In this document: piece after piece, positions 55,819-64,000 of the stretch
Layout: each line of letters starts with the position of its first letter
How positions within the stretch are numbered: position 1 is the stretch's first letter
Source: Candidatus Desulfovibrio trichonymphae
GTDB taxonomy: Bacteria; Desulfobacterota; Desulfovibrionia; Desulfovibrionales; Desulfovibrionaceae
Reading direction: 5' to 3'
Length of the DNA stretch: 64,000 bases
Assembly (NCBI RefSeq): GCF_002355955.1
Contig: NZ_AP017368.1
Coordinates: forward strand, 496,001 to 560,000
Translations under genes and position numbers: made by a program
Notes under the pieces: generated by a model
Seen by the model: the letters and a program-made list of their open reading frames with translations, nothing else
Told to the model about the DNA's origin: nothing
Databases searched by the model: none

Positions 55819-56493
55819 ATGAATATTCTTGAATTGAATGATGTTTCCATGAGTTACGGTTCTGTCAAGGCACTGCAGCATATCAGTTTGGCCGTGCGGC
55901 CGGGGGAATGGATCTCTATTATGGGTGCTTCAGGATCCGGCAAAACAACGATGATGAACATCGGGGGCTGCATGAACAAGGCTACGCACGGCTCCGTGAT
56001 TTTGGACGGAGAAAATATTTCACGGCTCAACGCCAGGGATCTGACAGTTATTCGCAGAGATAAAATAGGTTTGATATTCCAGCAGTTTCATTTAATTTCT
56101 TATCTTACGGCCCTGGAAAATGTCATGATCGCCCAGTATTACCACAGTATGGTTGATGAGAAGGAAGCCACACAGGCGCTTGAGCGCGTAGGTCTTGCAA
56201 GCAGAGCAAAACACCTGCCCCGTCAGCTCTCCGGCGGCGAACAACAGCGTCTGTGCATAGCCCGCGCTCTGATCAATTATCCCAAGCTGATTCTGGCCGA
56301 CGAACCAACAGGCAACCTTGATGAAATAAATCAGAATACGGTCATGGACATCTTTCATCAATTACATAAGGAAGGCAGCACCATTATCGTTGTTACACAT
56401 TCGCCGGAAGTGGCGGCACATGGGCAGCGTGTTGTCAGCCTTGAATTTGGCCGCCTGGTGGGAGACGCTTCAACGCGGCAGGTCCGGGCGTAA
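55819..56493 (+). CDS. ABC transporter ATP-binding protein (MacB/LolD type)
   Basis: The 224-residue ATPase has Walker A GASGSGKTT (about 34-42), a Q-loop (FQQFHL), signature LSGGEQQRL, Walker B LILADEPTGNLD and the switch His in VVTHSPE. Such ATPases partner FtsX-type permeases in mechanotransmission or lipoprotein-type ABC systems. It is the last gene of the six-gene iron locus, 12 nt after the second permease, and ends convergently 50 nt from dapA. Confidence 0.9.
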   Translation: MNILELNDVSMSYGSVKALQHISLAVRPGEWISIMGASGSGKTTMMNIGGCMNKATHGSVILDGENISRLNARDLTVIRRDKIGLIFQQFHLISYLTALENVMIAQYYHSMVDEKEATQALERVGLASRAKHLPRQLSGGEQQRLCIARALINYPKLILADEPTGNLDEINQNTVMDIFHQLHKEGSTIIVVTHSPEVAAHGQRVVSLEFGRLVGDASTRQVRA

Positions 56494-56542
56494 CAGATTC
56501 AGTCGCATGACGCTCAAATATCATGGCGTGAGGTCAGGGCGT

Positions 56543-57424
56543 TCAGTCCAGCATTCCCTGCGCGTGCAGCACGTCAATCAGCTTGTTTTTATTGGCTTCG
56601 TCCATCGGGCAGAGCGGCAGGCGCATTTCATCCGATATCAAACCCATGAGCGCGAGCGCTGTTTTTGCAGGTATGGGGTTTGTTTCCGCAAACATGACGT
56701 CGTGCAGGGCAAAGAGCGAGAGGTGCAGACGCGCGGCTTTTTGCAGGTCGCCCGCGGCCAAGGCGTTACACATTTCGGCCACGAGGCCGGGCGTCACATT
56801 GGAGGTGACGGAGATAATCCCCTTGCCGCCCAAAGCCATGAGGGGCAGAGCCGTGAGGTCGTCGCCGGAAAGCACGATGAATTTTTTTGGACAGGCTGCC
56901 AGCAGGCGGCTGCACTGAGGTATGTCGCCCGTGGCTTCCTTGATGCCCACAATATTGGGAAAATCTCTTGCAAGGCGGCTCACGGTCGGGGGCAGCAGGT
57001 TGCAGCCCGTGCGTCCGGGCACATTATAGGGCACGAGCGGCAGGTCCACGGCTTCGGCAATGGCCTTGTAGTGCCGGTACAGGCCTTCCTGTGTGGGTTT
57101 ATTGTAGTAGGGCGTGATGAGGAGTGCGCCGTCCGCCCCGGCTTTTTGCGCAAAGCAGGTCAGGCGCACCGCTTCGCTTGTGTTGTTGGAACCGGCTCCG
57201 GCCAGCACCGGCACGCGTCCTTTGACCTGATCAATACAAATTTCAATAACCCGCTCGTGTTCTTCGTGGGAAAGAGTGGCGGATTCTCCCGTTGTGCCGC
57301 AAGGCACGAGGCCGTGTATGCCTTCGCTGATCTGGCGTTCAATCAGGACGCGAAAGGCATCTTCGTCCACAACATTGTGTCTGAACGGGGTGACAAGTGC
57401 TGTCAATGCGCCGGAAAAACGCAT
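56543..57424 (-). CDS. dapA: 4-Hydroxy-tetrahydrodipicolinate synthase
   Basis: The 293-residue TIM barrel has the catalytic tyrosine Y133 (VPYNVPGRTG) and Schiff-base lysine K162 (VGIKEATGD), with the GTTGE pyruvate loop near 43. It condenses pyruvate with aspartate semialdehyde, the first step toward diaminopimelate; DapL and DapF at 36-38 kb take the pathway on. It is 30 nt downstream of the HU gene. Confidence 0.95.
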   Translation of the reverse strand: MRFSGALTALVTPFRHNVVDEDAFRVLIERQISEGIHGLVPCGTTGESATLSHEEHERVIEICIDQVKGRVPVLAGAGSNNTSEAVRLTCFAQKAGADGALLITPYYNKPTQEGLYRHYKAIAEAVDLPLVPYNVPGRTGCNLLPPTVSRLARDFPNIVGIKEATGDIPQCSRLLAACPKKFIVLSGDDLTALPLMALGGKGIISVTSNVTPGLVAEMCNALAAGDLQKAARLHLSLFALHDVMFAETNPIPAKTALALMGLISDEMRLPLCPMDEANKNKLIDVLHAQGMLD

Positions 57425-57454
57425 GGCCGTCTCCTGAGTGCCGGGGAGTGGGAG

Positions 57455-57736
57455 TTATTTCTGGTTGATCAATTCTTTCAATTCCTTGCCGGCACGGAAA
57501 AAGGTCAGTCGTTTGGGAACAACGGAGATTTTTTCTCCTGTTTTCGGATTACGTCCGGAATAACCGCCGTATTTCTTGATTTTAAAGCTGCCGAAACCGC
57601 GGATTTCAACACGGTCTCCGGCGAGCAGGGAAGATTTCATGGATTCTATAAAGGTATTCACCACCATTGTGGCGTCATCAAGGGGAATGTTGGTCTCGTC
57701 GACCAGAGCCTTGATAAGTTCGCTTTTATTCATCAC
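57455..57736 (-). CDS. HU-family DNA-binding protein
   Basis: The 93 residues match HU/IHF: GFGSFKIKKYGGYSGRNPKT, GEKISVVPK is the DNA-binding arm signature, and the first 45 residues form the dimer helices. It bends DNA in the nucleoid. Whether it is HU or an IHF subunit cannot be decided from sequence alone. It is probably co-transcribed with dapA. Confidence 0.9.
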   Translation of the reverse strand: MMNKSELIKALVDETNIPLDDATMVVNTFIESMKSSLLAGDRVEIRGFGSFKIKKYGGYSGRNPKTGEKISVVPKRLTFFRAGKELKELINQK

Positions 57737-58005
57737 GCCTCCATAGTTATTGAATAAAGATATACGTCGTTACATTATCCCTGTTCAATAGTCATGTAAA
57801 GCGGTTGTTCGGTTACTCAGGCAGCTCCTGCAAATTTTTCTGCCGGCGAGCCGGTCTGCCGTGCCGAGCGTACGCATTTTCAAGGCGTCCGAGGCCTGTA
57901 TCGTCCATGTTCCGCTGCAAGGTGCGTCATTTCGCCGGCTATGCCTGCGGAAAAATGGCCGACATCGGGTCGACGCAGCCGTTGTGCCGCGGTGTGGAAG
58001 GGCGT

Positions 58006-59128
58006 TCAGCGCTGCTGCTCATGGCGGTATAAAAGATAATCGTGCTGAAAACGGTCAATCTGCCCGTCAAGCACCGCGTCCACATCGCCCGCTTCACAGC
58101 CGGTGCGGTGATCTTTGACAAGACGATAAGGCTGCAAGGTGTATGTGCGTATCTGGCTGCCGAAGGCGATGGCGTCTTTGCCTGCATATTTCGCCTGGCG
58201 TTCCGCCTCGCGTTTTTGCACTGCAAGATTATACAAACGGGCCTTCAGCACGCGCAGTGCCGTCTCTTTATTGTGGTGCTGCGATTTTTCGTTTTGGCAT
58301 TGAGCTGAAATGCCTGTGGGCAAATGTGTCACGCGTACGGCTGAACTGGTGGTGTTGACGCTTTGCCCGCCGGGGCCGCTGGAACGGAAAATATCTATGC
58401 GCAGGTCGGCTTCTTTTATGTCCAGTTCAATTTCACTGCCGGCGTCAGGGATGACATCCACAGAAGCAAAGGAAGTATGCCGGCGGCCTGAAGCATTAAA
58501 GGGCGAAATGCGTATCAGCCTGTGAATGCCGCGTTCGCTTTTCAAAAAACCGAAAGCGTGCGGTCCGGCGATGCGCAGGGTCACGCTTTTGATACCGGCT
58601 TCATCACCGGGCAACATGTCCAATTCTTCCACAGCGTATTTATGGCGTGCGGCCCAGCGTGTGTACAAACGCAGGAGTATTTCAGCCCAGTCCTGGGATT
58701 CCGTACCGCCCGCGCCCGGATGAATTTCCAGAATGGCGTCCCTGTTGTCCTCTTCTGCGGAAAGAAGCATGACAAGCTCGGTTTTATCAAGCAGATCCAC
58801 CAGCTCTTTCTGCTGTTGCGCAAGAGTTTCCAAGACTTCCTCATCCTCGCTGCTTTCGCTTTCCAGTGCCAGGGTAAGCCAGTCTTGCATATCGTCACAG
58901 CATTTCTTGAGACGGGTTAACCGTTCTATTGCGTCATTTAAGGCGCTTTTTTCCCGCAGCAGCGGCGTCAGGTTTTCCGGTTTGTCCCACGCGCCGGGGT
59001 GGGCCAACTCTGTTTCTATGGCAGAGAGGCGCTGCAGTGAAGCGGCAACGTCAAAGACGCCTCCAGAGGTTGTCAAAACGTTGCGACAAGGGCTGACAGG
59101 CGGCGCGCAGATCACTCAAATGCAACAT
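58006..59128 (-). CDS. prfB: Peptide chain release factor RF2 (programmed +1 frameshift)
   Basis: Translation starts at the ATG 59128 (MLHLSDLRAACQPLSQRFDN) and reaches an in-frame TGA at 59053-59051 within CTTTGAC. A +1 shift continues with DVAASLQRLSAIETEL to the stop at 58006, giving 373 residues. The product has the RF2 SPF anticodon-like motif (ISPFNASGRRHT) and the catalytic GGQ (PGGQSVNTTSSAV). RF2 reads UGA and UAA; its own UGA makes synthesis self-limiting. It starts 15 nt after the lnt stop with little Shine-Dalgarno, suggesting coupling. A start inside the shifted frame at 59115 would be wrong. Confidence 0.93.
59050..59068 (-). promoter_or_regulatory. prfB: Programmed +1 ribosomal frameshift site of prfB
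   Basis: On the minus strand: TCTGGAGG (59068-59061), a Shine-Dalgarno-like stimulator, then CGT and CTTTGAC (59056-59050). CTT UGA C is the classic RF2 slip site, where slow termination at UGA when RF2 is scarce allows slippage to the next frame. Confidence 0.9.
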
Positions 59129-59142
59129 GGTGTGTTTTTGGA

Positions 59143-60723
59143 TTAAAAGGTGTGGGCCACTCTTGCCGAACGGCCGAAAACGAGAAGGGTGCAAAAAAGC
59201 AGCAAGGCCGAGGGAAAAATCCAAGGCTTGAAGGTGTGGTAAGGGCTTTGCACGGCGACAAGGCGCGCTCGTGCAAAGAGTGCGCCGGCAGTAAACTGTT
59301 CGCCGCGCAACGTCAAACGGCCACGTGTGTCTACTACAGCGGAAATGCCTGTGTTGGTGCCGCGCAAAATCCAGCGGTTCTGCTCTATGGCCCGCAGGGC
59401 AGTCAGATACAAATGCTGCAGGGCTGCAGGAGTGCGACCGAACCAGGCGTCGTTGCTGATGTCGGCAAAAATGTTGGCGCCGTCTTTCACACGGGCATCA
59501 GCCAGCCAAGGGAATATACCTTCATAACAGATAAGCATGCCGAGGGCAAGAGCGCCGTGGCGCAACGGCGCGCTGGACGAGCCCTGCTCATATACACCAA
59601 CACCCTGCAGAAGCTTTTGCAAAAAATCAAAATGGAGCCAGGCCGGCAGGTGTTCTCCGAAAGGCACCAGATGTTCCTTGTCATACCAGCCTATGGTATC
59701 TCCCTCAGGCGAGAGAAGAAAAGCTCGGTTGAACACAAGGAGTTCCCCGTTGCCGCGCTGCCCGGCGCCAGGTGCGCCGAAAAGCAGGGGACAGCCGCTT
59801 GCGCGCGCCAGCTCACGTACGCGTGAGGCGTGGGCAAGGCTTTTTTCAAAAAAGAAAGGCAGGGCTGTTTCCGGCCAAACAATAAGAGGTTTTTCTTCGG
59901 GGCAGGCCGTCAGGGCATTGTTGGTCAGGTTGAGATACGCGTCAACAGTGGCACGCTGAAATGCGGGAACCCATTTTTGATTCTGGTCGATATTGCCTTC
60001 CACAAAAAGCGTTGCAAAACTTTCAGGTCCGGTTGGATTCGGGAGAAAGGGGGTCTCGTTGAGTCTGTATGTCCCATAGGAGAGCACGGCCAGCGCGCCG
60101 GCAAGACCCAGGGCCAGACAGCGTTTGTCCGCGCGGCAAAACAGGCAAAGCAGCGCAATAAAAACCCATAGTCCGCCAAGGGCGTACGCGCCCAAGATGT
60201 CTGCTCCCTGAACAAGCACTGGACAGACGGCCAGCGCGCCGGCCAAGGGAAGCCAGGGAAAGCCCAGCAGGTGCGCGGCGAAAAATTCAAGCAGGTACCA
60301 GACGAACGCCAGCAGCGCCGCAAGACAGAAGGGAGGCCTTTCACGCAGCACGTATGCCGCAAGCGAGAAAACGCCGTTCGCCGCAGAAAGACAGGCCGCA
60401 ATAAATACGGCACAGGGCAATGCCAGAATCCAGGGGAGATTGCCTATGTTATGGACGGGCAAGGCAAGCCAGTACAGCGCCGCAGTGCTGCCGGCAAGGC
60501 CGAGCAGCCAGCCGGCGCGCAACGCGGCGGAGGGCGTCTGCGCGTTCATGCCGAGCAGGGCAAGCGCCACAGGCCACAGCAGGGCAAGCGGCGGCAGATT
60601 TATGAGGTCATTGGGAAAACCCAGCCATACGGCAAGCGCGCCGACAAGCCCCACAAAAAACACTGGACCGCGCCATAGCGCGGCAATCGTTTGCGCTGCG
60701 CTTCCCGCGCTTGCGGCGTTCAT
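59143..60723 (-). CDS. lnt: Apolipoprotein N-acyltransferase
   Basis: The 526-residue protein has about six to seven N-terminal membrane helices and a C-terminal nitrilase domain with the catalytic Glu (IVWPETALPFF), a Lys region (WYDKEHLVPFGEHLP) and Cys (MLICYEGIFPW). It adds the third acyl chain to lipoproteins at the outer face of the inner membrane. The start overlaps the corC-like stop by 4 nt (ATGA). Full length. Confidence 0.93.
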   Translation of the reverse strand: MNAASAGSAAQTIAALWRGPVFFVGLVGALAVWLGFPNDLINLPPLALLWPVALALLGMNAQTPSAALRAGWLLGLAGSTAALYWLALPVHNIGNLPWILALPCAVFIAACLSAANGVFSLAAYVLRERPPFCLAALLAFVWYLLEFFAAHLLGFPWLPLAGALAVCPVLVQGADILGAYALGGLWVFIALLCLFCRADKRCLALGLAGALAVLSYGTYRLNETPFLPNPTGPESFATLFVEGNIDQNQKWVPAFQRATVDAYLNLTNNALTACPEEKPLIVWPETALPFFFEKSLAHASRVRELARASGCPLLFGAPGAGQRGNGELLVFNRAFLLSPEGDTIGWYDKEHLVPFGEHLPAWLHFDFLQKLLQGVGVYEQGSSSAPLRHGALALGMLICYEGIFPWLADARVKDGANIFADISNDAWFGRTPAALQHLYLTALRAIEQNRWILRGTNTGISAVVDTRGRLTLRGEQFTAGALFARARLVAVQSPYHTFKPWIFPSALLLFCTLLVFGRSARVAHTF

Positions 60724-61652
60724 GACTCACTATCGTCCGGTACCGGCTTCGCGCCTGATTTCGGTCTGTCTGTTTTTGCGGCGTCGGCTGTCCGTTCAGC
60801 GCGCAAAAGGCGTATCAATTTTTTATCCGCTTCTAGCACGGTAAAAAGCCAATCGTGCAGGGCAAAACATTCGCCTGCGGCCGGCACATGCCCTGCTTCC
60901 ATGCTCAGATAGCCGCCGATGGTGTCAACATCGTCAGAACTCAGGGCAATGCCGAGCTCTTCCAGATCCTTCAGAAGAGCGCGGCCGGTGAGCTCATACG
61001 CATTGTCGTCCAGAAGTCGGATGTCTTCCTCATGTGGGGTGTCATGTTCGTCCTCAATGTCGCCTACAATTTCTTCCAGCACATCTTCAATTGTGATAAT
61101 GCCGGAGGTTCCGCCATACTCGTCGAGCGCAATGGCAATATGCTGTTTGCGGGCGCGGAATTCCTGCAGCAGTGTGCGGATGGACTTTGTTTCCGGCACA
61201 AAAAACGGTTCGCGCATCACCGCAGAGACCGGCGTCCGAGTTTTTTCCGGGGCAATGAGGTTGTGCAGCAAATCCTTGGCGTGCAGAATGCCGACTATAT
61301 TGTCGCGGGTGTCCCTGTAGACGGGAATGCGCGAGTGGCCGGATTCCACAACAACACGCGCCACATCGGGCAGCAGCATGTCGTGCGGCACGCAGTCAAT
61401 GTCTGTGCGGGGTATCATGGTATCATGCACATGAAGGTCGTCAAAGCGCAAAATTCCAAGGAGCATGGATTCCTCATCCGGCTCCACACAGCCTACCGCT
61501 CTTGCTTCAACAATAGCTTTTTTCAGGGATTCGTCGTCATGCCCGAATAATCTGCCGAGGCGCGACCAGAGGGTACTGTGACAGTCTGAACCTCCGTCCA
61601 AAATAACCTCCTGCTGTGAATCCCCACGGGAGTTGCCGGTGATAGATAACAT
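60720..61652 (-). CDS. CorC/HlyC-type CBS-domain protein
   Basis: The 310 residues contain a CBS pair (about 75-195, with DTMIPRTDID and HSRIPVYRDTRDNIVGILHA) and a C-terminal CorC_HlyC domain (about 215-295, GALL-like GRALLKDLEELG). No transmembrane DUF21 domain is present, so it is the soluble CorC type linked to magnesium/cobalt efflux; the old name hemolysin is misleading. It is first in a corC - lnt - prfB run. Confidence 0.85.
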   Translation of the reverse strand: MLSITGNSRGDSQQEVILDGGSDCHSTLWSRLGRLFGHDDESLKKAIVEARAVGCVEPDEESMLLGILRFDDLHVHDTMIPRTDIDCVPHDMLLPDVARVVVESGHSRIPVYRDTRDNIVGILHAKDLLHNLIAPEKTRTPVSAVMREPFFVPETKSIRTLLQEFRARKQHIAIALDEYGGTSGIITIEDVLEEIVGDIEDEHDTPHEEDIRLLDDNAYELTGRALLKDLEELGIALSSDDVDTIGGYLSMEAGHVPAAGECFALHDWLFTVLEADKKLIRLLRAERTADAAKTDRPKSGAKPVPDDSES

Positions 61653-61835
61653 GTAAGACTTGCGTCAGGTGTCGCTGTATTTTGTCAATGCACATCACCC
61701 ACTGTGTTATCAGGCTACGCTTCTGGACGGGAAACTGCGGAACCGGAGTATTTCAGAACAAAAATAACGGCTCTGCTCTGCCCTACTTATGGCCAGAAAA
61801 ATCAGGATGTATTGATTTGTGCCCATCATAGCGCG

Positions 61836-63788
61836 TCACCGAGGTAAAAAAGAAATCGTTTTCTGAGAGTGTTGTCTTTGGTGCGGACGCAACAACCCTA
61901 GTTTGTGCAAATATATCTCCAAACAATTCAAAGCAGCAGGCGTCACCCCGGAAATACGGCTGGCCTGTCCCAGACTGCGTGGACGTACCCGGCTCAACTT
62001 TTCTTCCACTTCGCGGGACAGTCCTGTTATTTTGGCATAATCTAAATCCAAGGGCAAGATTGTTGATTCCAGTTTCGCCGTGCGGGCAATTATGCGTCGT
62101 TGGCGTTCCAGATAACCCGCGTATCTGATGTCGGTCTGCACACGCTCCCGCACAGCCGCATTACATTGCGCCATTTCCGCAGCCAGTTTGTCGCCCGTCT
62201 CCCGCAGCAGTGTATGTGCCGGGTCGTTGAGCAGATCAAGCATCCGGTCCATGTCCATGTCGGGACGACGTAGAATTTCCGCGAGGTTGCGGTTGTGCCG
62301 TAAGGCCGCAATGCGCTCGTCCGCATTCTTATCGGCGGGAATGCGCATTTGCACAAGACTTTGTTTGAGTCGTGCACAGGCTTTTTCCTTGTTGCAAAAA
62401 AGTTGCCAGTGCGCGTCGTCCACAAGGCCCAGACAGCGACCGAGCGCGGTCAGGCGCTCGTCAGCGTTATCTTCGCGCAGCAAAAGACGGTTTTCAGCGC
62501 GTGAGGTGAACATGCGGTACGGCTCAAGCGTGCCGAGCGTGACAAGATCATCTGTCAACACCGCCATATACGCGCTGTCTCTGCCGGGCAGAAAATACGG
62601 CAGACTCCGTATGGCGCAGGAAATATTCAATGCGGCCCACAGCCCTTGGGCCGCCGCTTCTTCATAGCCGGAAGTGCCGTTGATCTGTCCGGCAAGCCAG
62701 AGACCCGGCACGGTCTTGCTTTCCAGCGTGGGGGCAAGCTGCACGGGATTTGCGTAATCGTACTCAATGGCATAGCCGGGCCGCACCATAACAGCCCGCT
62801 CAAGGCCCTCAATGCTGTGCAGCATGGCCTGTTGAACGTCGAGAGGCAGGCTTGTCGAGATGCCGTTGGCATATATTTCCCCGCTTTCAAGACCTTCCGG
62901 TTCCAAGAATATCTGATGGCGCTCCCGGTCGGGAAAACGGGAGACCTTGTCTTCGATGGAAGGGCAGTAGCGCGCCCCTGTGCCCTTGATCACGCCGGTG
63001 AAAAGGGGCGAACGGTCAAAAGCGTCACGGATGATCTGATGGGTACGCGTGTTTGTCCAGGCAATATGGCAGGGAATCTGCGGAAGTTCCGGCCCGTTGC
63101 CGTGAAAGCTGAAACCGGGCGGCGGCGTGTCGCCAGGTTGAACCGTCAGACGGGAAAAATCAATGGAAGAGCGTAAAAGACGCGGTGTGGTGCCGGTCTT
63201 CAGACGACCCAGCGTCAGGCCCAACGAGCGCAAAGAGTCGGAAAGGCCAAGTGACGGCGCATCGCCCAGACGTCCGCCGGGCAGGTTACTCAGGCCGATA
63301 TGGATGCGTCCGTCCAAAAAGGTGCCGGTAGTCAGTAATGCATGACGAGCGGCGAAAAAGAGACCTTGCGCCGTGTGTACGCCGTAAATCCGGCTGGAGT
63401 CGCAAGCGAGGGCGGTGACAGTGTCTTGCCAGATGCGCAAGCCGGGTGTTGCAAAAAGCGTTTTTTTCACAGCACGCTGATAGGCCTCGCGGTCAATTTG
63501 GGCGCGCGTAGCGCGCACGGCCGGGCCTTTGCTCATGTTCAGCCGGCGAAACTGTATGCCCGCCGCGTCGGCCCACAGGCCCATCATTCCGCCAAGGGCG
63601 TCAATTTCACGCGTCAGGTGGCCCTTGGCAAGGCCTCCGACGGCTGGATTGCAGGAGAGATAGCCCAGCCGATCCACATTGCCGGTGATCAGAAGAATGC
63701 TGTGTTCAAGCCGCGCCAGAGCGACAGCGGCTTCACAGCCGGCATGGCCGCCGCCGACGATGATGCAGTCAAAGGCGGCGTTAGGCAT
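61836..63788 (-). CDS. mnmG: tRNA uridine 5-carboxymethylaminomethyl modification enzyme MnmG
   Basis: The 650-residue flavoprotein begins with an FAD motif ([17 protein letters not shown], about 8-24) and contains [24 protein letters not shown] and [13 protein letters not shown]. These are conserved in MnmG/GidA, which with MnmE modifies U34 of tRNAs reading NNA/NNG. The C-terminal GidA-associated domain is complete. It overlaps the preceding M20-type peptidase gene by 8 nt. Confidence 0.95.
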   Translation of the reverse strand: MPNAAFDCIIVGGGHAGCEAAVALARLEHSILLITGNVDRLGYLSCNPAVGGLAKGHLTREIDALGGMMGLWADAAGIQFRRLNMSKGPAVRATRAQIDREAYQRAVKKTLFATPGLRIWQDTVTALACDSSRIYGVHTAQGLFFAARHALLTTGTFLDGRIHIGLSNLPGGRLGDAPSLGLSDSLRSLGLTLGRLKTGTTPRLLRSSIDFSRLTVQPGDTPPPGFSFHGNGPELPQIPCHIAWTNTRTHQIIRDAFDRSPLFTGVIKGTGARYCPSIEDKVSRFPDRERHQIFLEPEGLESGEIYANGISTSLPLDVQQAMLHSIEGLERAVMVRPGYAIEYDYANPVQLAPTLESKTVPGLWLAGQINGTSGYEEAAAQGLWAALNISCAIRSLPYFLPGRDSAYMAVLTDDLVTLGTLEPYRMFTSRAENRLLLREDNADERLTALGRCLGLVDDAHWQLFCNKEKACARLKQSLVQMRIPADKNADERIAALRHNRNLAEILRRPDMDMDRMLDLLNDPAHTLLRETGDKLAAEMAQCNAAVRERVQTDIRYAGYLERQRRIIARTAKLESTILPLDLDYAKITGLSREVEEKLSRVRPRSLGQASRISGVTPAALNCLEIYLHKLGLLRPHQRQHSQKTISFLPR

Positions 63789-64000
63789 GGTAAGCGTGCA
63801 TTAGAATATGGGCGAAAACTTGCGCGTCTTTAATGGTCGCGCTGATCATGCTGTATTCGTCCGGTTGGTGACAGGTGTTTGCAAGGCAGCTCCAGACGGC
63901 TGCAGGAAAGCCCCTGTGCCACAACAGCGCGGCCACTGTGGTTCCGCCTATGCCGATAGGGCGGGTGCAAACGTCGTATACGTGCGGAACGGCTTTACGC
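63781..64000 (-). CDS. C-terminus of an M20-family peptidase (partial)
   Basis: About 72 residues are visible to the stop TAA at 63781. [21 protein letters not shown], then [20 protein letters not shown], resemble the last strand and helix of M20 metallopeptidases, where PDEY follows the metal-binding region. The catalytic residues lie outside the window. It overlaps the mnmG start by 8 nt, so both are in one transcript. Confidence 0.6.
   Translation of the reverse strand, partial: RKAVPHVYDVCTRPIGIGGTTVAALLWHRGFPAAVWSCLANTCHQPDEYSMISATIKDAQVFAHILMHAYHA

Noticed and set aside
56390-57757. A 455-codon frame opposite dapA and the HU gene
   Set aside because: Spans two well-defined genes on the other strand; a composition artefact.
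59050-59056. Stop codon in prfB as a pseudogene lesion
   Set aside because: It is the conserved RF2 programmed frameshift site with an upstream Shine-Dalgarno-like sequence; the rest of the gene is perfect.

Overview
The window looks like a chromosome segment of a Desulfovibrio-like bacterium (Desulfobacterota). The basis is the family make-up: an LL-diaminopimelate aminotransferase, a split archaeal-type glutamate synthase with ferredoxin domains, a type III glutamine synthetase, AddAB with an Fe-S nuclease, and a siroheme/hemX-like/hemA block. Housekeeping genes are intact and tightly packed, but nearly every accessory gene is broken: a type IIG R-M enzyme, an adenine methylase/helicase locus, a Dam-type methylase, a type I-E CRISPR-Cas locus, a phosphofructokinase, a PII protein and a GAF-domain regulator. 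This is the pattern of a host-restricted lineage in reductive evolution. A termite-gut protist symbiont such as 'Candidatus Desulfovibrio trichonymphae' would fit, but that is inference.

Layout. 1-2 kb: pyrR - PHP phosphoesterase - ABC ATPase (partial), minus strand. 2.1-22.4 kb: HD-domain protein, pfk relic, addA-addB (plus), then rpsA, glyS-glyQ, recO, rodZ-like, surA/ppiC-like, mfd and an IscA-like gene (minus). The two ends of this block carry complementary halves of one type IIG R-M gene, in the orientation expected if the block of about 20 kb was inverted. 22.6-27.6 kb: serine recombinase with a 1-bp lesion, then precorrin-2 dehydrogenase - CcsA/HemX-like - hemA and tilS (plus). 27.7-28.1 kb: Dam-like relic.

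28.3-33.4 kb: three-gene glutamate synthase operon. 33.6-34.9 kb: decayed helicase and methyltransferase genes. 35.3-38.1 kb: a hypothetical gene and dapF-dapL. 38.4-41.2 kb: intact glnN with a truncated glnB and a truncated GAF regulator. 41.4-47.1 kb: htpG, a secreted hypothetical, glpX, dut and argD. 47.1-49.7 kb: type I-E CRISPR-Cas remnant (one repeat, the N-terminus of casA, a multiply frameshifted cas3). 50.2-56.5 kb: six-gene iron uptake locus (FTR1, P19, DUF2318 protein, two FtsX-type permeases, ATPase) with the same gene order as the Campylobacter p19 region. 56.5-64 kb (minus): dapA, hup, prfB with its programmed +1 frameshift, lnt, corC-like, mnmG and the end of an M20-type peptidase.

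What survives serves ammonia assimilation (GS plus GOGAT), lysine/peptidoglycan and arginine synthesis, heme/siroheme synthesis, iron import, and DNA repair. What is lost is defence against foreign DNA, PII/sigma-54 nitrogen regulation and one glycolytic kinase. No tRNA, rRNA or riboswitch was recognised.
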